44,969 bases of DNA, from IMG/VR virus record IMGVR_UViG_3300012001_000017, positions 1 through 44,969 of that record, one strand, 5' to 3'. Below, piece by piece: positions 24,522 through 31,540 of the stretch. The stretch is from a virus. Numbering within the stretch: the first letter of the stretch is position 1; every line of letters begins with the position of its first letter. The position numbers were made by a program, and so were the translations under genes. A model generated the notes under the pieces. The model made no database searches. It was not told the DNA's origin and worked only from the letters and a program-made list of their open reading frames with translations.

Positions 24522-24829
24522 GGGCCGATCCTCCTCAGGACTTCCGACATCTGATCCTCCAGCCGCGCGACCCGCCGCTCGATCTTCACCGAGTAGTGCT
24601 CGGCCGCTGGCGCGACCTCAGCCCTCGGAGCCGGCTTGGTCCCATCGTCCAGCCAGGCGGCAAGACAGCGCCGGGTATGATCGTCCGGCGAGCCCTCACC
24701 GCGCTCCAGCCGCGCAAGCGTCGAGTAGCTGACCCCTGTCAGGGTCGCCACCCGCCGAACGCTCAGCCCCGCGGCATGCCGCTTCCTAAGCGCGCTCTCG
24801 ACGAGCGGATGGATGGGCTTGGGCAACAT
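24518..24829 (-). CDS. XRE-family helix-turn-helix transcriptional regulator (103 aa)
   Basis: Residues about 12-60 form a Cro/C1-type domain: a first helix ESALRKRHAAG, the HTH VRRVATLTGVSYSTLARLERG and the following helix. A short Pro/Ala linker leads to a coiled C-terminus (KIERRVARLEDQMSEVLRRI) likely for dimerisation. I chose ATG 24829 with GAGGGG upstream; longer frames run into the previous gene. It may control the early operons through the GTCTT/AAGAC palindromes. There is no integrase, so a lytic-cycle regulator is likelier than a prophage repressor. Confidence 0.8.
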   Translation of the reverse strand: MLPKPIHPLVESALRKRHAAGLSVRRVATLTGVSYSTLARLERGEGSPDDHTRRCLAAWLDDGTKPAPRAEVAPAAEHYSVKIERRVARLEDQMSEVLRRIGP

Positions 24830-24830
24830 G

Positions 24831-25106
24831 CTACCCCTCGACGATGGTGGACGGCGCGGGGGCTGGCCGAACGACAGGCGGCCATGTCCAACGCATGTTC
24901 TGGTAGACGCCGACCTGATCGCTGGAGGGACACCCCTGAACGAAGCCGGTGGTATTCGGCATGAAGACCGTGAGGTCAACGCCCTGGTCGCCATGCACCG
25001 CGGTGATGATCGCCGCGTAGACGTTGATCGTGGTTTGCCCCTTCCCCAGGGCGACCTCTTCCGCGTAATGCACGATGCGCCCGATGCTCGGCTCTTGCTT
25101 AACCAT
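24831..25106 (-). CDS. Small conserved-looking phage protein (91 aa)
   Basis: Begins PSIGRIVHYAEE and continues INVYAAIITAVHGDQGVDLT and VFMPNTTGFVQGC, then a Trp/Pro-rich end. I have seen this pattern (IVHY, a beta strand AAIITxV, then a VFxP strand) in small accessory proteins of many phages, of unknown function. I chose ATG 25106, with GGAG at five bases; it overlaps the upstream Lar-like gene by eight bases. Confidence 0.7.
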   Translation of the reverse strand: MVKQEPSIGRIVHYAEEVALGKGQTTINVYAAIITAVHGDQGVDLTVFMPNTTGFVQGCPSSDQVGVYQNMRWTWPPVVRPAPAPSTIVEG

Positions 25107-25320
25107 TCGCTTCTCCATCCGCCTTAGGTTTCGACTCATGCCTCTTATTCCATATCCGCACAGCGATCGCAGCATGCCGCTGGCTGTTGGTCCCCGGCTG
25201 TACCTTGCAACGCTTGTAGACGCAGCGTAGACCCCATGAGGGAAACCCCCCGAAGAGGCGCGGCAGCTCGCCGCAGAATGGGCATGGCTTCACCGGCGGG
25301 ATGATCGCCATCTTCCTCAC
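25099..25320 (-). CDS. Lar-like restriction-alleviation zinc-ribbon protein (73 aa)
   Basis: KPCPFCGELPRLFGG followed by RCVYKRCKV and AIAVRIWNKR is the signature of the Lar/Com-like zinc ribbons (CPFCG, second Cys pair, then A..xWN.R). Known Lar proteins reduce type I restriction; many phage homologues are of unproven function. GTG 25320 overlaps the upstream stop (GTGA) with AGGAG at five bases; ATG 25311 is an alternative. Anti-restriction is inferred from family only. Confidence 0.7.
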   Translation of the reverse strand: MRKMAIIPPVKPCPFCGELPRLFGGFPSWGLRCVYKRCKVQPGTNSQRHAAIAVRIWNKRHESKPKADGEANG

Positions 25321-25655
25321 GGGATCTCCTTCTTGAAGTACTGCCGATGCGAATCAATCGCGTCCTGCATGATCTGCAAAACGACATAGTGGCTGAGCAG
25401 GTCCTTCGTGCCGTCCTCCGAGAGGAGCGACTCCGCCGCCTGAATGACCTTCTCCGCGCTGCGCACCGCCTGGTCGGCCCGGATGTAGGCCTGCTGGAAG
25501 CGCTGCATGTCCGCCGCAGTCAGCCGCATCCAGGCCCGCACCGCATTCCACGAGCCGCGCCCGATCAACCATGCGCCGCCGCCGCGCTCAAGCGACCGCT
25601 GATTCATCAGGTCGAGCCGCGCCAAATGGGCGTCGTCGATCGGCGCCTGGCTCAT
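25317..25655 (-). CDS. Hypothetical helical protein (112 aa)
   Basis: Mostly helical (AWMRLTAADMQRFQQAYIRA, KVIQAAESLLSEDGTKDLLS), no cysteines, no recognised family. It overlaps neighbours by four bases on both sides, so it is translationally coupled within this eight-gene set. Confidence 0.7.
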   Translation of the reverse strand: MSQAPIDDAHLARLDLMNQRSLERGGGAWLIGRGSWNAVRAWMRLTAADMQRFQQAYIRADQAVRSAEKVIQAAESLLSEDGTKDLLSHYVVLQIMQDAIDSHRQYFKKEIP

Positions 25656-25840
25656 GGCATCTCCTCGCGCTCTTTCGCCCGCTCATGCGTCCACATGCAC
25701 CGAGTGATGTCGAAGGTCGGATCAACGCGCAGGATCGCCGCGATGAGCTGCTTCTGCTTCCAACCACAGCCCTGAATGTCCTCGGTGAGCTGCTTGATCT
25801 TGGCGTCCTGCTCAGCGATGTGATCTTCCAAAGCGCTCAA
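25652..25840 (-). CDS. Small coiled-coil hypothetical protein (62 aa)
   Basis: The likely start is TTG 25840, overlapping the previous stop (TTGA), with GGAGGGGG upstream. Residues 1-30 (SALEDHIAEQDAKIKQLTED) form a coil, followed by two Cys-containing segments (QGCGWKQKQLI, ITRCMWTHER). No family recognised. Confidence 0.6.
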   Translation of the reverse strand: MSALEDHIAEQDAKIKQLTEDIQGCGWKQKQLIAAILRVDPTFDITRCMWTHERAKEREEMP

Positions 25841-26031
25841 TTCGCCCCCTCCTGGCCGGCGGCTTCGCGCAGCTCTTCGAGCGCCAGCGAATGCTCGCAG
25901 TCCAGCTCCATCCAACGCCGGTAAGAATCCGTGTGCCGCTTGCCGGTATCGTCCTCGCCACGGTCGTTGCTATCCATCAGCGCGTCGAGCGCCGCAAGGT
26001 ACCGCTGTGCCGCCTGGCGCACACGCGTCAT
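25837..26031 (-). CDS. Small hypothetical protein (64 aa)
   Basis: Helical and acidic (TRVRQAAQRYLAALDALMDS, EHSLALEELREAAGQEG). No recognised motif. Coupled to genes on both sides by four-base overlaps. Confidence 0.6.
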   Translation of the reverse strand: MTRVRQAAQRYLAALDALMDSNDRGEDDTGKRHTDSYRRWMELDCEHSLALEELREAAGQEGAN

Positions 26032-26237
26032 GACCTACCCTCCTCAAAGAAAGGATCATCGGGAAAGTCGCCGACGTGGGGTGGCTCCTCCACCGCAACG
26101 ACGCGCACCTTCGTTCCTTCTGGCATCAGAACGTAGGTCTCAGCGATCTCGCGCAGCAGCCCGATGATCTCTTTCAAGACCTCGCCATTGGGCCGGTCGA
26201 TCACCGGCCGCTCACCGAGGTAGCTCACAACCTTCAT
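26028..26237 (-). CDS. Small hypothetical protein (69 aa)
   Basis: ATG 26237 (MKVVSYLGERPV) has AGGAG at five bases and overlaps the upstream stop (ATGA). A short helix (EVLKEIIGLLREIAETY) and a strand (GTKVRVVAVEEPP) precede an acidic tail. Unrecognised. Confidence 0.65.
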   Translation of the reverse strand: MKVVSYLGERPVIDRPNGEVLKEIIGLLREIAETYVLMPEGTKVRVVAVEEPPHVGDFPDDPFFEEGRS

Positions 26238-26944
26238 GGCTTCTCCTGCATCGCAGCCTGGCACTTGAGACCGATGCTCTTAAAGTAGCCGCGCACATGC
26301 GGCGGGGTCCGCGATGGATCGGCATCAAAGGCCGCTTGAGACGCCTCGCGGATCGACAGCAGCGCGCAGAAGCACCGGTCATACTTGGCCTTCATCTCGT
26401 CCAGCTCGACGAGGATCGCCGGCTTATGCCCGGCCGCCTGCTCGACATAGTCCTCAGGCGTCACCATCGCCGTGCCGCGGGGGATGTCGATCGGCATTCC
26501 ATGCTGGCCGATCACCTGCGGCCAGAGCAGCGCGCTCATGCGCCCGACGACCTGCCCCCAGTACTTGAAGCCGCCGTCGATCGCGATGGGCTGACGATTC
26601 GTCTCCTCACAATCCTTCAGCGCCTGCCGGTACGCGTCCCAGAACTCGGTCTTCGTGGCGGGCGGATGTGTCTCATTCGAGGCGGGATCAACGGGAACGT
26701 CGGGACCATCGGGATCATCCTGGTCAAAGGCCAGGCCCCCCGCCGCGATACTCGTCGGCTCGTGCCAGGCATCCCGCTGCGGATCCCGGTGTTCCTCATT
26801 CCTCCCCATAGGCTTCCAGTTCAGCAAAGCCTCAGCAGCCGTGACAGCAGCCTCAGCATCCTGCTGGTAAGAGTCAGCGCTTCCGCCGCTCAAGACCGCG
26901 TGCATCATCACGAGCCTGTAGAGCTCGGCCTTGCTCAAGATCAT
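26234..26944 (-). CDS. Hypothetical protein, first gene of the minus-strand early operon (236 aa)
   Basis: The start is ATG 26944 (MILSKAELYRLVMMHAVLSG) with GGGGAG six bases upstream; the frame stays open far upstream into non-coding sequence, which is not translated sequence in style. The N-terminal helix and acidic linker (FDQDDPDGPDVPVDPAS) are followed by a helical C-terminal domain with several Trp, Cys and His residues (KYDRCFCALLSIREASQAAF). No family recognised. It is the largest gene of the operon. Confidence 0.7.
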   Translation of the reverse strand: MILSKAELYRLVMMHAVLSGGSADSYQQDAEAAVTAAEALLNWKPMGRNEEHRDPQRDAWHEPTSIAAGGLAFDQDDPDGPDVPVDPASNETHPPATKTEFWDAYRQALKDCEETNRQPIAIDGGFKYWGQVVGRMSALLWPQVIGQHGMPIDIPRGTAMVTPEDYVEQAAGHKPAILVELDEMKAKYDRCFCALLSIREASQAAFDADPSRTPPHVRGYFKSIGLKCQAAMQEKP

Positions 26945-27324
26945 TCTCATCTCCCCACTCTGTGTCAGTCCCTGTGTCGTGCCATTAGCTCGAGCTCTCG
27001 TCAAGCCCGAGTAGACCTCAAAGCTGTAGGCGATACAGGACAGGCCAGGCTTCGATCCTGCTCGCGCTGAGGACCGCGACCCATGCGGGAGTAGGGCTAC
27101 GAGGGGAGAAGCGACCCTGGGGGCAGAGAGGAGGTCCTGGGGGGAAATTGGAGGGTGAGGGATTTTTGAGGACACCGAACTTATATTGGTTGAGCAGCTC
27201 TCCGACCCCCATACCCCCCGCTTAGGGGTGAGACACAGAGATTCATGAGGGTAGGGGAAAGGCTGGGACGTGGAGCTGCCCAGCCAATGGATGCTAGGAA
27301 GTTGAGCAGTTGTAACCAGGGTCA

Positions 27325-27348
27325 TCCTAATGCTCCTCCTAATGCTCT
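27325..27348. repeat. Two tandem 12-base repeats
   Basis: TCCTAATGCTCC followed directly by TCCTAATGCTCT. Such adjacent copies in a divergent control region are typical of regulator binding sites. Confidence 0.6.
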
Positions 27349-27542
27349 GTGATAACGGATACCTAAGTACGAACTTAGCCATTCCTCCCTGTTCCTGACC
27401 CACTACAGGGATGGCTGCGTCTCTACCTCATGCTCCAGGCCTAGGACTGGGCTGGCACAACGCCACGCTGCTTCACTTCTCTTGCCATGCCTATGGCTTC
27501 CCCTTCTTTGCTGCTTCCTCGCAGCAGAAGGGCTATTACGCC

Positions 27543-27642
27543 ATCGTATGACGATATGCCCATTCTCTGAGCATCTCTGCCATTCTCAGACACGCTTTAA
27601 CGGGACTGCTGAACGGATCAGTTACTGATCAATGAGAATGGG
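27543..27642. promoter_or_regulatory. Cluster of palindromes and repeats, operator or origin candidate
   Basis: Within 100 bases: ATCGT-ATG-ACGAT (27543-27555), CCATTCTCTGA and CCATTCTCAGA as direct repeats 20 bases apart (27560-27590), GATCAG-TTA-CTGATC (27616-27630), and GAGAATGG, an inverted copy of the CCATTCTC core (27634-27641). This density is not seen elsewhere in the window except upstream of 33620. Confidence 0.5.
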
Positions 27643-28072
27643 GATGCTTATGAGGAACACCGTTCCGAGCCCGGACTTGGGGTCACCAAGCGACCCGGTT
27701 CGGCAATGGTCCGAGCCTCCTCGCCCTGGCTCGCGGCGAGCGGTCGCATACCCGTGACCGCCTCGGAGCCTGCGCTTCCCCGTCGCTGCGCGACCGCTTG
27801 TCTGGTCACGGGATAGGCACCTAGTGCCTCGATGCACGTGTCCTCCCTGGGCCGGACTGGCCCCTTCTGTGATCTCTTGTTTCGCCCTTGCCGCTCTTCG
27901 CCGTGACGCACCCCGCGAGCGCCTTTGACTGCGTCAACTTTCCCAGCGCAGCGCCTCGTACCTCGTCCCATCTGGGCTCGGGAAAGCGCGCCGCTAGCGG
28001 GGACGGCTCCGCTTTGGCTGTCGGGACGAAACCCTTCGATCCCAAGACCGCAACAAAGAAACGGAGACCAAC

Positions 28073-28558
28073 ATGAACACGACCCAAGCCGCCCGCCGCT
28101 TCGACACCTGCAAAGGCTGCAACTCGGCCGTCCTCGTTCGCTTCCTAAACCCCGTCCGCGGCCTCTGCAAGGTCTGCGAAGCCCGCGAGCTCGCCAACGA
28201 GATCGTCGAACAGGACGATCACGGCGACGCGCGCTCGGTCCTCGCGATGGACGCGTCGGACAACGACGGCCTCGACAGCCTCGGCCTCGGCGAAGAGCAT
28301 GACGACCTGCCAGCCGAGCAGCGCATCGAGTCGATCGATCCTGACGTCACCCGTCAGATCTCGTTCGACCGTCTCCGCGCTAGCCACGGCCTGACGAGCC
28401 GCCACTTCCGCTCGACCTACAAGCCGGCAAGCGTCGGCCAGTTCGGCGCTCTGAAGAAGCTCGGCTGGGACGCCACGCTGATCCGCGAGCTGAAGCTCTC
28501 GATCGCGGACGCCAGCCGTCTCATGCAACGCGGCAGCGTCTGGAGCCGCAAAGCCTAA
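28073..28558 (+). CDS. Zinc-finger hypothetical protein (161 aa)
   Basis: N-terminal zinc finger with CKGC at about 13-16 and CKVC at about 32-35. The middle is very acidic (EQDDHGDARS, DASDNDGLDS), and the C-terminus is helical and basic (RQISFDRLRASHGLTSRHFR, then SRLMQRGSVWSRKA). This is the first plus-strand gene of the early region, followed by a terminator, and is probably expressed on its own. A DNA- or RNA-binding regulator is plausible but not shown. Confidence 0.75.
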   Translation: MNTTQAARRFDTCKGCNSAVLVRFLNPVRGLCKVCEARELANEIVEQDDHGDARSVLAMDASDNDGLDSLGLGEEHDDLPAEQRIESIDPDVTRQISFDRLRASHGLTSRHFRSTYKPASVGQFGALKKLGWDATLIRELKLSIADASRLMQRGSVWSRKA

Positions 28559-28571
28559 GCCGCTCCTTCTT

Positions 28572-28612
28572 GCGCAAGCGCAGGGCACAAGTTGTCTTGC
28601 GCTTTCTTTTTG
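28572..28612 (+). terminator. Rho-independent terminator after the 28073 gene
   Basis: GCGCAAG (28572-28578) can pair with CTTGCGC (28596-28602), or AAGCGCA with TGCGCTT, followed by TTTCTTTTT. Its loop contains CAAGTTGTCTTGCG, resembling the recurring intergenic element further downstream. Confidence 0.7.
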
Positions 28613-28646
28613 ATCCCTCTAAACGCTCTAGCCCAAGGAGGCCACG

Positions 28647-28799
28647 ATGCTCCGCGACTTCTTGATTCAGACGCCGCGCTGGCTGACACTGGTGCCGGTG
28701 ATGACAACGGGCCATCCGAAGATCGACGTGATCATCGTCTGCCTGATCTGGTACGTCACCTGGCTCGCCCTGAAACGGCAGGTGCGCCATGACACATGA
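28647..28799 (+). CDS. Small membrane protein (50 aa)
   Basis: AAGGAGG lies six bases before ATG 28647. The second half holds one membrane helix (VIIVCLIWYVTWLAL) followed by a basic tail (KRQVRH), which predicts the C-terminus inside. Overlaps the next tiny gene by 11 bases. No family recognised. Confidence 0.65.
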   Translation: MLRDFLIQTPRWLTLVPVMTTGHPKIDVIIVCLIWYVTWLALKRQVRHDT

Positions 28800-28890
28800 A
28801 CAGGCCATCATGCTCGGCGCTCTCGACTGGGCACGCATCATCATCGGCATCTCGATTACGATCGCCATGATGCGCTACCACCGCTCCTGA
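28789..28890 (+). CDS. Single-span membrane peptide (33 aa)
   Basis: Starts inside the end of the preceding gene. One membrane helix (RIIIGISITIAMM) with a basic end (RYHRS). AGGTG lies upstream. Too short for family assignment; the overlap and similar topology suggest a pair with the 50-residue protein. Confidence 0.55.
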   Translation: MTHEQAIMLGALDWARIIIGISITIAMMRYHRS

Positions 28891-28892
28891 CA

Positions 28893-28959
28893 GCTTGCGT
28901 TTTCGTAACAAGTTACCTTGCGTTGTTTCTATGTAAGCTCTCTTAGCTGCGAGTAACAA
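28893..28959 (+). repeat. Recurring intergenic element, copy 1
   Basis: GCTTGCGT, then TAACAAGTT (28906), CCTTGCGT and TGTTTC, with a second TAACAA at 28954, 48 bases after the first and 25 bases before the next ATG. The same layout occurs at 29231-29294 and partly at 29903-29966. Probably promoter or operator DNA. Confidence 0.6.
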
Positions 28960-28978
28960 ATCTTGAAAGGCGCAACAC

Positions 28979-29053
28979 ATGATCACCTCAATCTTCCTGA
29001 TCTCGATCGCCGGCATCCAACTTGCTAGCTTCATCATCGTCACCATGAAGTGA
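28979..29053 (+). CDS. Single-span membrane peptide (24 aa)
   Basis: GAAAGG lies eight bases before ATG 28979. The peptide ITSIFLISIAGIQLASFIIV is a membrane helix with a short TMK end. It follows the recurring intergenic element and overlaps the start region of the next gene. Confidence 0.5.
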   Translation: MITSIFLISIAGIQLASFIIVTMK

Positions 29054-29061
29054 GAATGACC

Positions 29062-29244
29062 ATGAACACCTTTCACGCAGAGCCGATGCTCGGCACGACG
29101 CGCTGTGAGCACTGCTGGGATGATGGCCACATCACGAGCGATGCCACATGGACGATCACAATCTTCAACGGCCGTAAATTCGACGTCTGCGACGATTGCA
29201 GAGATAAGTCCGAAGCAGGTCACGACCTGAGCTTGCGTCCCTAA
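29062..29244 (+). CDS. Small zinc-finger-like protein (60 aa)
   Basis: CEHC and CDDC pairs about 28 residues apart, with a strand pair between (ATWTITIFNGRKFDVC), indicate a small zinc-binding beta protein. Start choice among GTG 29050, ATG 29056 and ATG 29062 is uncertain; the last has TGAGA at a usable distance. Its last codons and stop lie inside copy 2 of the intergenic element. Confidence 0.6.
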   Translation: MNTFHAEPMLGTTRCEHCWDDGHITSDATWTITIFNGRKFDVCDDCRDKSEAGHDLSLRP

Positions 29245-29294
29245 CAAGTTTCCTTGCGTGTGTTTCCTGAGCTGATTGCTCTGATCAATAACAA
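29231..29294 (+). repeat. Recurring intergenic element, copy 2
   Basis: GCTTGCGT, TAACAAGTT (29242), CCTTGCGT, TGTTTCC, then a second TAACAA at 29289, 47 bases after the first and 26 bases before ATG 29315. It is closely similar to 28893-28959. Confidence 0.6.
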
Positions 29295-29314
29295 ACTCGA
29301 TCACGGAGATTCCC

Positions 29315-29710
29315 ATGACCAGCCGTAAACTCTCGAAGACCCAGGCCGCCAAGCTCGATCGCATGAAGAACGAACTTCTGCCCATCGAGAAGCGCATCGC
29401 CGCCGCAGAAGCCTCCAACGTCGTCCAACTGCCACCCACGCAGCCGCAGATCGACTTCCTGGTGAAGGCCGGAAAGCCGCTCGAACTCGTCATGACGAAG
29501 ACGCGCATGGAGTGCATCGCCAAGATCGCTGAGATCATCAAAGACCGCAACGCTCAGAGCGTGCTGGCCGGAACGGAAGAACAATTCCGCTACCTCGAAT
29601 CCCAGGGCTACCTGCGCGCTCCGCTGACCCAGCGCACCCGCGGCTTCCTCTCAAAGCTCATCTTCGAGCTGAAGCGCTCGGAAGCCGTCAGAGGCAAGAA
29701 GAAGGCCTAG
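29315..29710 (+). CDS. Hypothetical protein (131 aa)
   Basis: Helical, Lys-rich ends. KLSKTQAAKLDRMKNELLPI and EKRIAAAEASNVV form a coil; residues about 42-50 (PTQPQIDFLVKAGK) and 85-105 (EEQFRYLESQGYLRAPLTQR) look like two similar helical modules. Unrecognised. GGAG lies upstream of the ATG. Confidence 0.7.
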   Translation: MTSRKLSKTQAAKLDRMKNELLPIEKRIAAAEASNVVQLPPTQPQIDFLVKAGKPLELVMTKTRMECIAKIAEIIKDRNAQSVLAGTEEQFRYLESQGYLRAPLTQRTRGFLSKLIFELKRSEAVRGKKKA

Positions 29711-30018
29711 TCCCATCCACTCATTCTTCCCCCGCTAGGCGGCTCCGCCGCGGGCTAAGAAGGGGGAGCTGCACTCAGCCAGCTCCGGCAGGCGTCCGCG
29801 AGCAAGCTCGCTACCGCAGCTCGGAGCAGGCCTCCTGCGCCCTGGCGCTTCGCTCGCTCGGGGGGAGGCCCCCCTCGCTCACTGGGATGCCAGGGGCATC
29901 ATGCGCAAGTAACAAGTCTTCCATGCGGGATAAGCGCAACGGCGCCTCCGGCGCCTGGAATAACAAGTAGCCGCACTTCTCATTTCGAGTCGTGCTCAAA
30001 CCGTCATAGGAGTTTCCC
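29711..30018. other. 308-base non-coding region rich in hairpins
   Basis: No gene seen. Stems include GCGG-CTCC-GCCGC near 29742, GCGAGC-AA-GCTCGC near 29803, GGGGGG-AGG-CCCCCC near 29859 and GGCGCC-TCC-GGCGCC near 29941. TTCTT/AAGAA and CCCCC/GGGGG segments at 29725-29767 are arranged so that they could pair in pseudoknot order. TAACAAGT occurs at 29910 and 29961, 51 bases apart, matching the recurring element upstream of the neighbouring genes. It may be a structured RNA, an attenuator or a leader of the 30019 gene. Confidence 0.5.
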
Positions 30019-30354
30019 ATGGCAACCGCCCGTAAGTCCGTCACCGCCGCGTCGAAGTCCGAAGCTCGTTCGATCGAATCGAATCCGCTCTTCCGCCTCT
30101 CGCAAGGCATGCAGGCTCAAGCCGCTGAAACGCATCGCAAGACGGCTCGTGTCGGCAATCTCTTCTTTGAATATGTCCAGAACGTCCAGAACTTGCGCGG
30201 CGTCGTCACAGCCGGCGAACAAGTCGCTGAGTTCTTGGAAAGCCTCGATCTGATCGTCTGGGACCGTGACGGCGGCACTTACATGTGGAAGAGCGAGCCA
30301 CTGATGAAAGCGGAGTTCTTGCGCTTGATCCGCCCGCTCACCGCTGCTAAGTAA
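30019..30354 (+). CDS. Hypothetical protein (111 aa)
   Basis: Basic N-terminus (MATARKSVTAASKSEARS), then a helical region (QGMQAQAAETHRKTARVG) and an acidic/aromatic C-terminus (FLESLDLIVWDRDGGTYMW). No family recognised. AGGAG at six bases; preceded by a structured leader and followed by a hairpin, so it may be strongly expressed. Confidence 0.7.
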   Translation: MATARKSVTAASKSEARSIESNPLFRLSQGMQAQAAETHRKTARVGNLFFEYVQNVQNLRGVVTAGEQVAEFLESLDLIVWDRDGGTYMWKSEPLMKAEFLRLIRPLTAAK

Positions 30355-30383
30355 GCCTTTCGTTTCCTATCTGTGTTGCGCGG

Positions 30384-30401
30384 GGAGAGCTTCGGCTCTC
30401 C
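30384..30401 (+). terminator. Hairpin with UUCG loop
   Basis: GGAGAGC-TTCG-GCTCTCC, 30 bases past the stop of the 111-residue gene, followed by TCATTTCTATCCCTT. The T tract is broken, so partial termination or attenuation is likely. Confidence 0.6.
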
Positions 30402-30434
30402 TCATTTCTATCCCTTACCTCTGGAGTCCTGCCA

Positions 30435-30809
30435 ATGACTTACAAGATCACGAACAACGGTAGAGAGCTTGCTTTGACGCTTGCACCGGCCATCGGTGTC
30501 AGCGGCCAGGTCGTCGCAGTCGCGTCGGGTATCTGCCGTAACGCCAAAGTGCTCGAGACGATCAACGAGCGCCAATGCTCGGAGGAGATGGCCGAGACGA
30601 CTCGCATCGCACTCGAAGCCAAAGAGGCTCGCGCCGAGCAGCGCATCAAAGACCTCGTCGCGAGTTTGCCCCAACCCGTCGGCGGCGAGATGGACGTAAG
30701 CTTCCAAGGCGATCCCCGTGGCCATGCCGTCCATATCAAGATGCCGCCAACGTGGCAGCGCCTGCACAACCATCCCAACGGGATCTACGTGCCGACGGAG
30801 CGCTCATGA
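30435..30809 (+). CDS. Hypothetical protein (124 aa)
   Basis: The N-terminus is beta-rich (YKITNNGRELALTLAPAIGV, SGQVVAVASG), the centre helical (EEMAETTRIALEAKEARAEQ), and the C-terminus Pro/His-rich. Unrecognised. GGAG precedes the ATG, and the stop overlaps the next start (ATGA). It opens a run of nine coupled small genes. Confidence 0.65.
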   Translation: MTYKITNNGRELALTLAPAIGVSGQVVAVASGICRNAKVLETINERQCSEEMAETTRIALEAKEARAEQRIKDLVASLPQPVGGEMDVSFQGDPRGHAVHIKMPPTWQRLHNHPNGIYVPTERS

Positions 30810-31045
30810 GCTTCGACCTATCAGATCGACAGCCATACAAGATCACGCCAGCGCTCTACGACATGCTGAACGAGGAGTACGCCGGCTTCTGCCGGCATTG
30901 CCGAATCGTCACCATGGACTGCGGCGTCGAGCCGGACGCACGCCGGATCAAATGTCCCGAATGTGGGAAACCCGCCGTGTACGGAATCGAAGAAGCTCAC
31001 CTCATGGCGTGGATCCAAGTCGATCCTTACGGCGCCGACGTATGA
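30806..31045 (+). CDS. Zinc-ribbon hypothetical protein (79 aa)
   Basis: CRHC at about 29-32 and CPEC at about 50-53 make a zinc ribbon (FCRHCRIVTMDCG, IKCPECGKPAVYG). The N-terminus is helical (ITPALYDMLNEEY). Probably a small nucleic-acid or protein-binding factor. ATG 30806 overlaps the previous stop. Confidence 0.65.
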   Translation: MSFDLSDRQPYKITPALYDMLNEEYAGFCRHCRIVTMDCGVEPDARRIKCPECGKPAVYGIEEAHLMAWIQVDPYGADV

Positions 31046-31260
31046 CACAGGAGCAGTATCTTGAGTTCAACGCCCTCGTGGCTAGAAGCCTTCGCCTCTC
31101 TCGCAGCCGGGCAGTGCTTAACCGCGCCGAGTACGAACGAGCCCGTGAGCTTCACGACATGCTCATGCACCACGTCCGCGCCATCCATCCCTCAATCTTC
31201 AAACGGGGAGAACCGCCCGATGTCATCGAGCCCAGTTTCGTTCCAAGATGCGCTGACTGA
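31042..31260 (+). CDS. Small hypothetical protein (72 aa)
   Basis: Helical and Arg-rich (EQYLEFNALVARSLRLSRSR, YERARELHDMLMHHVRAIHP). The start ATG 31042 overlaps the previous stop (ATGA); its 3' end overlaps the next gene by 41 bases. No motif recognised. Confidence 0.6.
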   Translation: MTQEQYLEFNALVARSLRLSRSRAVLNRAEYERARELHDMLMHHVRAIHPSIFKRGEPPDVIEPSFVPRCAD

Positions 31261-31540
31261 ATCCGTCAAGTTCGGACGTGGGCTGCGCCTACGCGGCTGG
31301 CAGGGCTACTACGTCGCCAAGTTCCAAGGCGACGACCTCGTGCTACTCGACAGCGAGAACCGCAAAGGAATACCGAATATCACCGAGGTGAGTCTCGCCC
31401 TGATCTACCAGGGCGAATGGTACCTGGAGAGCCCAGAACTGCACGACGCGCGCGTCCAAGCGATGGGAGCCATCCGGCGCCTACGGGAGATCCAACGCGC
31501 CTGCGAGCTTCAGATGGCCGACACGGAGGTCGCCCATTGA
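31220..31540 (+). CDS. Hypothetical protein with SH3-like beta core (106 aa)
   Basis: After a helix (SFQDALTESVKFGRGLRLR) the sequence GWQGYYVAKFQGDDLVLL and ITEVSLALIYQGEWYLE form a small beta barrel-like core, similar to phage proteins of the DUF2829 type (LKxGxxVxRxGWNG and a later DxLAxDWxV-like strand). This is an approximate resemblance only. A C-terminal helix follows. GGGGAG precedes ATG 31220. Confidence 0.6.
   Translation: MSSSPVSFQDALTESVKFGRGLRLRGWQGYYVAKFQGDDLVLLDSENRKGIPNITEVSLALIYQGEWYLESPELHDARVQAMGAIRRLREIQRACELQMADTEVAH

Larger units (their letters stand above)
26945..28072. other. 1.1 kb non-coding divergent control region
   Basis: No convincing gene on either strand: open frames here lack ribosome-binding sites and protein-like sequence. 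It separates the minus-strand operon starting at 26944 from the plus-strand operon starting at 28073, so it should hold the divergent early promoters. The AT-richer part (27300-27640) contains tandem and inverted repeats listed separately. The part from 27650 to 28050 is very GC-rich and full of short hairpins, for example CTCGCC...GGCGAG near 27720-27740. An AATATAAG box near 27180 on the minus strand could be a -10 element. Confidence 0.6.

Noticed and set aside
26945-27403. Upstream extension of the 236-residue protein to 389 residues
   Set aside because: The added part is Ser/Arg/Pro-rich without protein character and covers repeat-rich control DNA; ATG 26944 has a good ribosome-binding site.
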